Shown here piece after piece: positions 26,831-35,392 of a DNA stretch of 64,000 nucleotides. The number at the start of each line of letters is the position of its first letter. Position 1 is the stretch's first letter. The notes under the pieces are model-generated. The model saw only the letters and a list, made by a program, of their open reading frames with translations. It was not told where the DNA came from and searched no databases. Source of the DNA: RGIG3701 sp031553595 (GTDB lineage Bacteria > Planctomycetota > Planctomycetia > Pirellulales > Thermoguttaceae); the NCBI GenBank assembly GCA_031553595.1, contig JAVBLI010000001.1, forward strand, positions 62,001-126,000, read 5' to 3'. A program made the translations under genes and the position numbers.

Positions 26831-26855
26831 CACCGGGGATAGGCGGAGATAAAAC

Positions 26856-28100
26856 ATGGCGTTATTTTCGGAAATCGTGAAAACGGACACCTCCGTGGAA
26901 TGTATCAGGCGGCAGGATGAGGCGTTATTTTCGCTGGGAACGCTGTTCTGGACATTTGTCTGTGGTTCTATTTTTATCGACACTTGCCGGAGTATTCAGG
27001 TGCGCGTATCTTTTCAGTTAGCGCTGCAGCCCACGTTAATCCTGACCGCGGTGCTGACCGGGCTGATTCTGCTGGTCACGCTGTTCATGCTTTCGTGGCA
27101 CGCGTACTTGAAATTTCAAACGGAACATCTCATTCTGGATCAGGATGGCTTTCGTTATGTGACAAAATTTAGAGGGAAGTGGCGGATAAGGGAGAGGCAT
27201 CTGCTGGAAGATATTTCGGGGTTTCAGTTGCAGTATGAGATGTGCATACCGCCGCCGGAAAATGAAACGCAGAGAAGGAAGGATGACCAGGATGCGCGGA
27301 ATAAGTTTGCATGGCTGGGTATCCTTGTGCACTTGAAAGATAATCCACAGGGGTATCGGTGGCATATCGGGCCGTTTGGGGATGATGAATGCGCGGAAGC
27401 GCTCACGCTGACGGAAAACTTGAATGAAACGCTTGGCCGATTGCGGGGAATGGAAACGCCGCATTATGATGCGGAGACGGTGTATGTCAATTATTGCCTG
27501 AATGAGTTGCCGTTGGAGATGGAAGTGAAGGCACGCGGCGAGTCGCCGGTGTGTTCCGCCCGTCCTGAAAAAACAAGATGGCGGCTCAGAAAGCGGAATG
27601 GCAGGCTTACGTTTTTTTATGGAAAGCAGCCTTCCGGGTGTACGGCATCCTGTGGCATGGTTGTTCTGTTTTTTTTCCTTCTGTTGTTCGTGTTTACAGC
27701 GTGCGAAATAATGGATCCTGGTTATGGCGGCGAAGGATGGGTGGGATATGCCCGGCGGTTGATGTGGCTGATTGTTTTTCTCGCTGTGACGATTTCCTTT
27801 CTTCTTTTTATATTAAGAAATCTTATCCGCGAGGGGGAATATCGATTTTTTTCCTTCGACGATGAAACATTTTATTGGAAAAAATCCGGAAGTGAGGAAA
27901 AGGAGCAGCACTGCTCCATCGCTGGGTGGACGGAGATTAAAATTCATAACGCCCGGCCGCAGGATAAATGGATGCGTGGTTACTGGGGAGAATATACCCT
28001 GGCACTGCGGGATGCCGATGAAAATATTTTGGCGGAAGTTACGTGGCTCACTCTGGATGAGGCGCGGTGGATGCGGGATGAAATTTTGCGGAATTTTTGA
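26856..28100 (+). CDS. Array paralogue 5: two-unit membrane protein, EARWMRDE family
   Basis: A protein of 414 residues, 25 bp after paralogue 4. The first half has two hydrophobic segments (about 27-45 and 55-80), the beta signature DQDGFRYVTKFRGKWRIRER and the spacer NETLGRLRGMET. The second half begins near PEKTRWRLRKRNGRLTF, has two membrane segments (about 268-295 and 305-325), and ends LTLDEARWMRDEILRNF. Its sequence is more AT-rich and more divergent than its neighbours, so it may be older or under weaker constraint. The function is unknown. Confidence 0.72.
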   Translation: MALFSEIVKTDTSVECIRRQDEALFSLGTLFWTFVCGSIFIDTCRSIQVRVSFQLALQPTLILTAVLTGLILLVTLFMLSWHAYLKFQTEHLILDQDGFRYVTKFRGKWRIRERHLLEDISGFQLQYEMCIPPPENETQRRKDDQDARNKFAWLGILVHLKDNPQGYRWHIGPFGDDECAEALTLTENLNETLGRLRGMETPHYDAETVYVNYCLNELPLEMEVKARGESPVCSARPEKTRWRLRKRNGRLTFFYGKQPSGCTASCGMVVLFFFLLLFVFTACEIMDPGYGGEGWVGYARRLMWLIVFLAVTISFLLFILRNLIREGEYRFFSFDDETFYWKKSGSEEKEQHCSIAGWTEIKIHNARPQDKWMRGYWGEYTLALRDADENILAEVTWLTLDEARWMRDEILRNF

Positions 28101-28136
28101 GTTTTGGTGAATGCGTGAAACTCATGGAGGTGTGGG

Positions 28137-30656
28137 ATGACGGACGGTGAGAAAAAAGAAGCGTCGGGGCTGTTCTGGAAGACGGAAACGGAGGTGCGGC
28201 TGGAGACGGAGCCGGCGTTTCGCGGGGAAGGTGCGTCGCAGAGCCTGACGGTGGTGATGATCTTCGCGGTGCACGGGCTGCTGTTTCTGATCTTCACGGC
28301 GGCCCTGTTGTGGGAAGGGCATCTCGTGCCGGGCGTGGCGGTCGGGCTGTTCGGGGTGGGGCTGGGCGGTTTCGGCGTGCTGGCGACATGCAGTTGGAGC
28401 CGCGTTACGCTGGATGAACAAGGGTTGCGGAAGCGGATGTGGGTGGCTGGCGTGCCGGTGTGGAGGTGGCGGTATTCGCTGGAACGGGTGCTGGAGTTTC
28501 GCACGCGGCTGCATACGGAAAGCCGGGTGAAAAGGCATGAACGGCTGTATGCGCGGGTGGAGGTGCGGCCGGGCGTGGTGCGGGAGCGGCTGGTGCGGCG
28601 GACGTGCGGATGCCGACAGTGGATGGAATGTGCGGCGGCGGACATGAACGCGGTGCTCGGGCGGCTGAAGGAAAAGGCGGGAATCGGGAGCGTGCGGGAG
28701 GCGGATGCGGAGATGCCGAAATGGGATTCAGTGTTCACGCCGGTGGATACGCGGTTTACGGGGGCGTGTGCGCGGCCGCAGTCGTGCCGGTGGGAGCTGG
28801 AGAAGGAGCAGGGCGGGCTGCGGTTCTGGCGGAAGGCGCCGTCATGGATGGGCGTGATTATTTGTGTGGCGGTGGCGGCGGTGGGTGGATCGCTGGGTAT
28901 TCCCATGATGGCCATGGTGGGGGAAGTGGAACGCCAGGGGAATGACGTCGCGGCGGGGGCGCTGGGAGTTCTCGCCTTTCCACTGATGATGGGCGCGGTG
29001 CTGGGGTGCATGTGCGCACTGATTTGTTTCGTCGAGAGATTTGCGAAAGAACATTATCTCATCACGCGGCGGGAACTTGAGTGGCGGCATTATGTTTTGA
29101 AAGGGCGCGGGCAGTCGGAGGCGGTGGCGGTGGCGGATTGCGCGACGGTGGAGATGTATGAATGCGGGGTGAAGCGGGCGTCGGTCGGGCCGGCGCGGGG
29201 GTGGCGGAACAGGCCGAGGGAGTTGAAAAAAAAGGAATGGCGGCTGGCGTTTTATGATGCGCACGGGAAGTGTCTCGGAGAGATGACGGCGCTTATGCGG
29301 GATGAGGCGGTGTGGATGCGGGGCGAAATTCTGCGGTTTTTTCAGGGTGCGGATATGCCGGTGGAGGAAACAGTGGCGGTGGAAGCTGCGGATGGTGAAT
29401 CGAACAAGAAACCGCCGAAGAAATCGGAGAATCCGCTGGAAAAGCTGAAGTTCGGGCCGGATTGGGTGGGGTATGACCGGAAAACGGTGCAGTGGGGGGC
29501 GCTGCTTGCCATTTTGTTTTTTGGCGGGATACTGGCGCTGCTCCCGTTTACTGGAGAAGATGACGGCTGCCGGCTGACGCAGAATATCGCCAGCGTCGCG
29601 CAGACGCCGCTTGCCGAGTGGAATTCGGGATTGGTGCTGATGGTCGCGCCGGTGGTCATGGCGGTGCTGTTCTTCGTCGTCCTGCTGGGCGCGTTTTTGT
29701 GCATGTTCCTCGGGATGTGGCGGCGGCGAGACACGTGGCGGCTGGACGCGGACGGATTTCGGTATACGTTCCGCAGCGTGTTTTCGCGGAGGCGGATTGC
29801 AGTGCCGCTTGCGCGGGTGCTGCGTTTTCGGGTGGAAACGTATGAGGCGAGCACCGAGTGGCGGCAGTGGCTGGTGCTGGAGACGGCGGCGGGGCGGATG
29901 CCGCTGGCGCAGGACGCCTATGAACGGCTGGCGGCGGACGGGCCGTTCTCGGAGGATTTTCGCCGCGCGGCCGAGACGGGAAATCGTGTGCTGGCAGAGC
30001 TGAAAGGGCTGGACGTGACGGCGGTGACGGAAGATGATGAAACGGCGGAGGATGCGCGAGAAGCCGCGCGGCCGGAGAAAAGCCTGTGGAAAATGCGGCA
30101 CACAGAGAAGGAAGCGGAGTTCAGGTGGACGCAGGGCGTCTCGTGGGGCGGGATGGTCATGCCCACGCTGCTGCTGGGAATCGTGGCGCTGATCGCGGCG
30201 TTTTTGTGGCTGATGAATGATTGCGGGATGCTCCGGAACACGGAGAAAATTGGGAATGCGCGGATTTCGCCGCAGGGAGTGATGATCGGCACGGCGGTGC
30301 TGGGCGGGCTCATCACGCTGTGGAGCGCGGCGCTGTACATGATGCATTTCGCGTTGTGCACGCTGACGGATTGCGTCACGGCTGACCGGTGGGAGCTGCG
30401 GAAAGTGCGGAAGATGCTCTGGTGGCGGTGGGAGGATGTGTGGCCGCGCGGGCGGTATGTGGTGGTGAAGATTAAAAATGAGGGGCGGGAGGAAAGCCCC
30501 GCGTGGCGGACGGAGCATGAGATGGTGCTGGTGATGGAGCCCCCGTCGTATGCGCTGACGGCGGAGGACGCGGACGGAGATTCGCAGACGCTGGCCGGAG
30601 GGCTGACGCTGGAGGAGGCGCGGTGGATGCGGGCGGAGATTTTGAAAATGCGTTAG
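28137..30656 (+). CDS. Array paralogue 6: double-length membrane protein, EARWMRDE family
   Basis: A protein of 839 residues preceded by GGAGG, 36 bp after paralogue 5. Like paralogue 2 it is two full units fused: the first ends near residue 402 in LMRDEAVWMRGEILRFF, the second at the C-terminus in LTLEEARWMRAEILKMR. The beta signatures are DEQGLRKRMWVAGVPVWRW in the first unit and DADGFRYTFRSVFSRRRI in the second. About eight membrane helices are likely. Its stop codon lies at the very edge of the extended flank of palindromic element copy 6 (GTTAGAGCATCTAT), so the element abuts the array's end. Confidence 0.75.
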   Translation: MTDGEKKEASGLFWKTETEVRLETEPAFRGEGASQSLTVVMIFAVHGLLFLIFTAALLWEGHLVPGVAVGLFGVGLGGFGVLATCSWSRVTLDEQGLRKRMWVAGVPVWRWRYSLERVLEFRTRLHTESRVKRHERLYARVEVRPGVVRERLVRRTCGCRQWMECAAADMNAVLGRLKEKAGIGSVREADAEMPKWDSVFTPVDTRFTGACARPQSCRWELEKEQGGLRFWRKAPSWMGVIICVAVAAVGGSLGIPMMAMVGEVERQGNDVAAGALGVLAFPLMMGAVLGCMCALICFVERFAKEHYLITRRELEWRHYVLKGRGQSEAVAVADCATVEMYECGVKRASVGPARGWRNRPRELKKKEWRLAFYDAHGKCLGEMTALMRDEAVWMRGEILRFFQGADMPVEETVAVEAADGESNKKPPKKSENPLEKLKFGPDWVGYDRKTVQWGALLAILFFGGILALLPFTGEDDGCRLTQNIASVAQTPLAEWNSGLVLMVAPVVMAVLFFVVLLGAFLCMFLGMWRRRDTWRLDADGFRYTFRSVFSRRRIAVPLARVLRFRVETYEASTEWRQWLVLETAAGRMPLAQDAYERLAADGPFSEDFRRAAETGNRVLAELKGLDVTAVTEDDETAEDAREAARPEKSLWKMRHTEKEAEFRWTQGVSWGGMVMPTLLLGIVALIAAFLWLMNDCGMLRNTEKIGNARISPQGVMIGTAVLGGLITLWSAALYMMHFALCTLTDCVTADRWELRKVRKMLWWRWEDVWPRGRYVVVKIKNEGREESPAWRTEHEMVLVMEPPSYALTAEDADGDSQTLAGGLTLEEARWMRAEILKMR

Positions 30657-30681
30657 AGCATCTATCAAATTAATGGACTCA

Positions 30682-30805
30682 CAAGAACAGCAGCCTGGAG
30701 CGTAGCGGAATGTAGTGACACGCAGAGACCGGATAGAATCGCCGGGGGGTTCCCCACTCCTATCAGGTCTCTGCGCTAACGCTCCGCTCCCGGCTGCTGT
30801 TCTTG
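30682..30805 (-). repeat. 120-bp palindromic element, copy 6 (GAGACC stem type)
   Basis: CAAGAACAGCAGCCTGGAGC pairs with GCTCCCGGCTGCTGTTCTTG, with the inner stem GAGACCGGAT / ATCAGGTCTC. The core is reversed. It carries extended flanks shared with copies 2 and 10: AGAGCATCTATCAAATTAAT on the left, CGGATGCATCCATTGGATGA on the right. The ankyrin gene's last codons and stop lie in its right arm. Confidence 0.93.
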
Positions 30806-33800
30806 CGGATGCATCCATTGGATGACTGCGTTAAGGTACTTTCGGGTCATCGCGGCGAGGATGATTTCACGTTTTTCGGGGGTAGAGGCCAAGTCGAGCG
30901 GCGTTTTTCCGTCGGCGTCCGTGGCATGGAGGTCGGCACCGGCGGCGATCAGGGTTTTTAGCGCCGCGTGATTCGGATCCGCGTTTTCTTCGGCGGCCAG
31001 GTGCAGCGGCGTGCGGCCGTGATGATTGCGCGCGTTCACGTCGATTTTATGGTCGAGGAAGAGCGAAATCCGGTCAGGGTCGGTGGCGCCGGCGGCGGCC
31101 AGGTGCAGGAGTGTGCTTCCGGATGCGTCGCGGAGACGGAAATCGCACTGGTCGTCGAAAATGTCGGCGCTGCACGCGGGGGTGTACGGAAGCGCGGCGG
31201 CGGCCAGCACGGCACGGGTGTCGCGGTGCGGCTGACGGGCGTACCACTGATTCAGATGGGCGTAAAACCCCAGGGCCCGCAGAACGGCGGGGTTCGGATT
31301 CCGGCCGCATGCCAGCACGCCCCACTGGTAACGGTCGTCTTCGGTGAAGACGCCCCGCAGGCCCATGAGCGCCTCCATGGTCTCGGCATACTTGCCGCGG
31401 AGGGCACAGCATTCCAGGGGCGTCAGGCCGTCGGCGTCCGGAAGGCTGTCCGTTTCTTGCAGGGCGTCCCCGCCGGAAAGTTCGTAAAGGCAGCGGAGCG
31501 CTTCGGGACTGGGATTTTCCTCCGCGGCGAGATGCAGCGGCGTGCGGTTGCGGTGATCCAGCAGGTACGCCATCGCGCCGTGCTCTGCCAGCAGACGTAG
31601 CGTCCGCGGGTCGGTGCAGTGCGCGGCGGCCCGGTGAATCAGCGTGCGGCGGTCGGTTTCACGGAGGCCGTTGTTATAAGTGCGCACCACTTCCGGCGTG
31701 ATGATCCGCTTCACGAGATGGTGCGCCACGTTCAGCTCGAGCGCTTCGCACAGCAGGGCCACGTGATTTTCATTTGTCGCCGATTCCTGCGGCGCTTGCG
31801 GCTGGTACGGCATCGCGGCCAGCATCCGCTCCAACTCGCGTTTGCGCGCTTCGGAAACATCCGGCGACATTTGCGGCGCATGGCGCGGAAAGATCCCGTG
31901 CGTCCATATTTTGCTGAGGTATGGCGGCAATTTGCGGTTCAGGGCCGGGACGCCGTCGTGATTTTTGATTGTGGGGTCGGCACCGCAGCGGGCCAGCTCG
32001 CTGAGAATCGCCCTTGTGCCGTCCCGGAAGTTGTGCGGGTCCGTCTTGACGAGACTCGAAAACAGGAGGTGCAGTGGCGTGTTCCCCGCGGCGTCCTGAA
32101 TGTTCACGTCCGGCATGCGTGCCAGCAGGCAAAAAATGTTTTGATCGAGATAGTTGGAGTGTGTTGCTTGAAGCGGGTTGCAGGCCATGTGCAGGGGCGT
32201 TCGGCCGAGCTGGTCGTGGGCGTTGATGTCCATGCCCAGATAGAGCAGGGCGTCGACCATGGCGCTGTTTTCCGGTTTCGTCACCGCCAGGTGCAGCAGC
32301 GTGCGACCCTCGGCATCCGTTTTTTGCAGGTCGAAACCTTTCTCCTGAAGAAAACGCAGCGCGTCTTCGCTCCCGGGGTTGGCGATGAGCATTTCGAGTA
32401 AGCCGCGGCCGTCGTCGGCGCGGGCGTGAGGATCCAGGCCGTTTTCGCTGAGGTAACGCAGCAGGGCGGCGTCGCAGCCGGTGAGGGATTGGGCGGCCAG
32501 GTGCATCGCGGTCTCGCCTTGCGGGGTCATGGCTTGCAGGTCGGCCCACTGCGAAACCAGGTACTCCACCAGCTCCCGCCCGGCGCCGTCGCGGATGAGC
32601 TGGAGGAACGCGGCAGGCTCGGTGTGCGGCGTAATGTCCGCGCCGGCGTCGACAAGATATTTGATCACGGGGATGTTGCCCTTGCGGCCCATCGCCTGGC
32701 GGAGATGCTGGTTCAGGAGCGTCTGCTGGTCGCCGCGCTCGTCCCGCATGGCGAGCAGCGCGAGGACGAAATCCACGTTCGGGTTCGTTGCCAGGGCAGT
32801 GTTGGTGAGGCTCTGAAAGGCGGGCGTGTTGGCCTGCACGGCGGCCCGGGGCATCAGGGTAAGGATGATTTGCGGGTCGGTCGCACTCTCGGCGGCGGCC
32901 TGCAGCAGGAGCTTCGCCTCGTTGACGGTGATGGTTTCTTTGGCGGCCAGCGCTTTGAATGCCGCGCCGTCGCAGCCGTCGTGGATGGCGGCCAGGAGGC
33001 GGTCGAAGGCCGGTGTGTTGTTGGTGGTAGGCCTGACGGCGGTCAGTTCCCTGCGGCGCGCTTTGCGGCGGACGGTCAGTTCGCTGTCGGGCTTCACGGT
33101 ACGCAGAATCTCGCGCTGGGCGTCGGTCACGGCCAGGTCCATCGGCGTCAGTCCTGCCTTGTTTTTCAGCAACGGATTCGCCCCGTAACGCAGCAGACAC
33201 CGCAGGGCCTGGGCGTCGGCGTCGTTCTCCGCAAAAAGTACCAGATGCAGCGGCGTGTCGCCGTCACGGTTCGGAAGATTGACGCTGGAGAACCGCTCGG
33301 CCAGGAACGGAATCGCCTCCATGGGCGGCGCGGGCAGCGAAACCGCGGCGTGCAGCAGCGTGTCGCCGTGTTGGTCGCGGCCTGTGAAATCCGCCCCCGC
33401 ACGCAGCAGGTACTGAAAATACGCCTGTGGGTGCCTGGCGGTGAGCGTGTGGCGGAGGACATCGGCGTGTTCGTCTTTCGTGGGCAGGTAATCGAAAACG
33501 CGGAGGTACTGCATATCAAAAATCTGCTCCACGACGGACAGCGGGCAGCCGGCACGGACCGCGAGCCAGAACCGCTCGGCCGACGATTGTTTTCGTAGCG
33601 TGGGGTTGTGTGTCGGCGGCTGGTTGATGGCGGCCAGGTCTTCGCGGATGTACCAGGCTGGAATGCCTTCCAGACGCATCTGACAGCGGATGATGGCGGG
33701 GTCGAAATTGTAGAGAATGGCGGCCTCCAGCGGCGTGTAACCCGCTTGATTCCGGGCGGCAAAAGCCGCGAGGCGGGCCTCGGGCGGGGTGCGGGCCGTG

Positions 33801-34150
33801 AGCGTCCGAAGGATTTGCGGATTCGGATTATGCATCGCGGCAAAATGAAACGCGGTGTTCCCGTCGGCGATCACGTCGGTCGTGTTCCAGCCTTCGTCCA
33901 GCAGCATTTCCAGCACCTCGGGATGCTTGTTCTGCCCGGCGGCGACGGCCACCAGGGAGCCCAGCCCGCCCGGCTCGGTCTCGAGATACGCCCGCATGAC
34001 GCCGGCGTCCACGAGTTTCTTGACCTGCGCGAAGTCGCGGTTGAGGCGGATGATCCAGAGAATTTGCTTGGGCGGCGGAGAAGATTCGTCGGCGAAAACG
34101 AATGGCGGCATGAGCGCAGCGAAAAGCACGGCGATGAGAATTTGACGCAT
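30776..34150 (-). CDS. Large secreted ankyrin-repeat protein
   Basis: The start is set at the ATG at 34150 (MRQILIAVLFAALMPPFVFA), a clear Sec signal peptide; the frame stays open another 41 codons upstream but only by reading into palindromic element copy 7. The protein has 1,124 residues. It contains about 17 ankyrin-like motifs spread along its length, such as RTPLHLAAEENPSPEALRCL, GNTPLHLLFSS and GRTLLHLAVT, so it is a long curved solenoid, probably for protein binding in the periplasm or outside. The C-terminus (HPQEQQPGAER) is encoded by the arm of palindromic element copy 6, which also supplies the stop codon. Confidence 0.85.
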   Translation of the reverse strand: MRQILIAVLFAALMPPFVFADESSPPPKQILWIIRLNRDFAQVKKLVDAGVMRAYLETEPGGLGSLVAVAAGQNKHPEVLEMLLDEGWNTTDVIADGNTAFHFAAMHNPNPQILRTLTARTPPEARLAAFAARNQAGYTPLEAAILYNFDPAIIRCQMRLEGIPAWYIREDLAAINQPPTHNPTLRKQSSAERFWLAVRAGCPLSVVEQIFDMQYLRVFDYLPTKDEHADVLRHTLTARHPQAYFQYLLRAGADFTGRDQHGDTLLHAAVSLPAPPMEAIPFLAERFSSVNLPNRDGDTPLHLVLFAENDADAQALRCLLRYGANPLLKNKAGLTPMDLAVTDAQREILRTVKPDSELTVRRKARRRELTAVRPTTNNTPAFDRLLAAIHDGCDGAAFKALAAKETITVNEAKLLLQAAAESATDPQIILTLMPRAAVQANTPAFQSLTNTALATNPNVDFVLALLAMRDERGDQQTLLNQHLRQAMGRKGNIPVIKYLVDAGADITPHTEPAAFLQLIRDGAGRELVEYLVSQWADLQAMTPQGETAMHLAAQSLTGCDAALLRYLSENGLDPHARADDGRGLLEMLIANPGSEDALRFLQEKGFDLQKTDAEGRTLLHLAVTKPENSAMVDALLYLGMDINAHDQLGRTPLHMACNPLQATHSNYLDQNIFCLLARMPDVNIQDAAGNTPLHLLFSSLVKTDPHNFRDGTRAILSELARCGADPTIKNHDGVPALNRKLPPYLSKIWTHGIFPRHAPQMSPDVSEARKRELERMLAAMPYQPQAPQESATNENHVALLCEALELNVAHHLVKRIITPEVVRTYNNGLRETDRRTLIHRAAAHCTDPRTLRLLAEHGAMAYLLDHRNRTPLHLAAEENPSPEALRCLYELSGGDALQETDSLPDADGLTPLECCALRGKYAETMEALMGLRGVFTEDDRYQWGVLACGRNPNPAVLRALGFYAHLNQWYARQPHRDTRAVLAAAALPYTPACSADIFDDQCDFRLRDASGSTLLHLAAAGATDPDRISLFLDHKIDVNARNHHGRTPLHLAAEENADPNHAALKTLIAAGADLHATDADGKTPLDLASTPEKREIILAAMTRKYLNAVIQWMHPQEQQPGAER

Positions 34151-34218
34151 GGCAGACTCGCGGGGGGACGGGGGGGCGCGTAATGGGAAATGTGTATTTT
34201 CACAATTTTGTGGGGCAG

Positions 34219-34330
34219 GAAACAGCAGCCGGGAGCGGAGCGTTAGCGCAGAGACCGGATCAAGGCGGGACAAACCCCGGTCATTCTACCCAGTCTCTGC
34301 GCGTCACTGCGTTCCCGGCTGCTGTTTCTT
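34219..34330 (+). repeat. 120-bp palindromic element, copy 7 (GAGACC stem type)
   Basis: GAAACAGCAGCCGGGAGCGG pairs with GTTCCCGGCTGCTGTTTC, with the inner stem GAGACCGGATC / ACCCAGTCTC. The right arm has lost about ten bases (CGCTGCGCTC) relative to other copies. It lies just upstream of the ankyrin gene, so that gene has a copy at each end. Confidence 0.9.
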
Positions 34331-34348
34331 GTTCCGCTTACTTGCTGA

Positions 34349-34482
34349 CTGGTGAATCGTTGCTGCGCAACTGGTGAAGGAGATCGGCGAAATAATTTTC
34401 ACCTGCCGCAGAGCGATTCACCAGACACGCAGTGGCGTTTCACCAGCCGCGAATGCGACGATTCACCGGCTGACACGTATCC
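34349..34482. repeat. Intergenic repeat built from TGGTGAA / TTCACC words
   Basis: Alternating words ACTGGTGAATCG, ACTGGTGAAGG and ATTCACCAG, TTTCACCAG produce several overlapping short hairpins between the ankyrin and hemolysin-III genes. The same words recur at 59270-59390 and 60045-60190. Confidence 0.65.
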
Positions 34483-34504
34483 ATCTTTTAAGTGTAACAA
34501 GCCA

Positions 34505-35161
34505 TCAGCCCCAGACCAGGCAGAACGCCGCCAGGACGTGCAGTCCGCTGCCGGCTAGGACGAAAAGGTGCCACACGAAGTGCATCCATTTCCGCTTGAC
34601 GGAGTAAAAGATGCAGCCGACGGTGTAGGCCACGCCGCCGCCGACGATCAGCGCGAACACGTGGGTCGGCGTCATGGCGATGATCGCGGGGAATTGCGTC
34701 AGGGCCAGCCAGCCCATCACAAGATACAGCACAAGGCACACCCAGGCGAAACGTTTCTGGAAAAAAACGTGGATGAAAATGCCCACCCCGGCCAGGGCCC
34801 ACACCTGCCAGAGCATCTGTCGGCCGACCGGGCCGTCGAGCAGCGCCAGGCAGAAAAACGTGTACGACCCGGCGATCAACAGGAAAATCGCCACCTGGTC
34901 GATGGTCTGGAATACGCCCCGCCAGGTGGTGTGCATGAACGCGTGATAAAGCGTGGAGCATAAATACACCAGCACCAGCGAAGCCCCGAAAACGGCACAC
35001 CCCGTCACCACCGCCACCCGCGATTCCTCCGGCGCCACCATCACGGCCTTCACCACCAGCGCCAGCAGCACCGCCACCGCCAGCACCATGCCCACGCCGT
35101 GCGAAATGACGTTCGCCAGCTCTTCCTTAAAATAATATTCGTGTATTTTCGCGGTTTTCAT
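34505..35161 (-). CDS. Hemolysin III family membrane protein (PAQR superfamily)
   Basis: A protein of 218 residues with seven transmembrane helices. It has the family's conserved N-terminal pattern: EELANVISHGVGMVLAVAVL with the glutamate and histidine in the first helix, then CSTLYHAFMH after the third, and the final FVWHLFVLAGSGLHVLAAF with two histidines. These Ser/His/Asp residues form a probable zinc site, as in adiponectin-receptor-like hydrolases. Bacterial members (YqfA/TrhA) affect membrane lipid balance; haemolysis is not their general role. A good ribosome site (AAAAGGAGA) precedes the ATG. Confidence 0.93.
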   Translation of the reverse strand: MKTAKIHEYYFKEELANVISHGVGMVLAVAVLLALVVKAVMVAPEESRVAVVTGCAVFGASLVLVYLCSTLYHAFMHTTWRGVFQTIDQVAIFLLIAGSYTFFCLALLDGPVGRQMLWQVWALAGVGIFIHVFFQKRFAWVCLVLYLVMGWLALTQFPAIIAMTPTHVFALIVGGGVAYTVGCIFYSVKRKWMHFVWHLFVLAGSGLHVLAAFCLVWG

Positions 35162-35335
35162 TTCCGTCTCCTTTTCCGCGGATTCCTCCGCCTTTTTCTC
35201 TTTCTTCGGTATATTGTACCTCGCCTGCGAAGAAAAAGACAGCAGGAAATGCCTGGAAAAACGTTTTTTTACGGGAGTTTTACGCGTTTTATGATTTTTA
35301 CACAGCGTTTACGGGGAGATTTACACGGTTTTTAC

Positions 35336-35372
35336 TTCCGGCTACTGTTCTTGCGGACACACCCATTGGATA
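35336..35372. repeat. Remnant of the palindromic element, one arm and flank only (copy 8)
   Basis: TTCCGGCTACTGTTCTTGCG followed by GACACACCCATTGGAT matches the right arm and extended flank of copy 6. The other arm is missing or decayed into the AT-rich stretch 35240-35335. It lies just after the stop of the 308-aa gene. Confidence 0.7.
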
Positions 35373-35392
35373 ACTTCTTTATCACGTTGTTT

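Noticed and set aside
28842..30818. Minus-strand open frame of 658 codons opposite array paralogue 6
   Set aside because: Rich in His, Arg and Pro with no domain; the plus-strand gene carries the repeated family motifs.
34150..34273. Extended 41-residue N-terminus of the ankyrin protein
   Set aside because: It is read from palindromic element copy 7, while the later ATG begins a good signal peptide.
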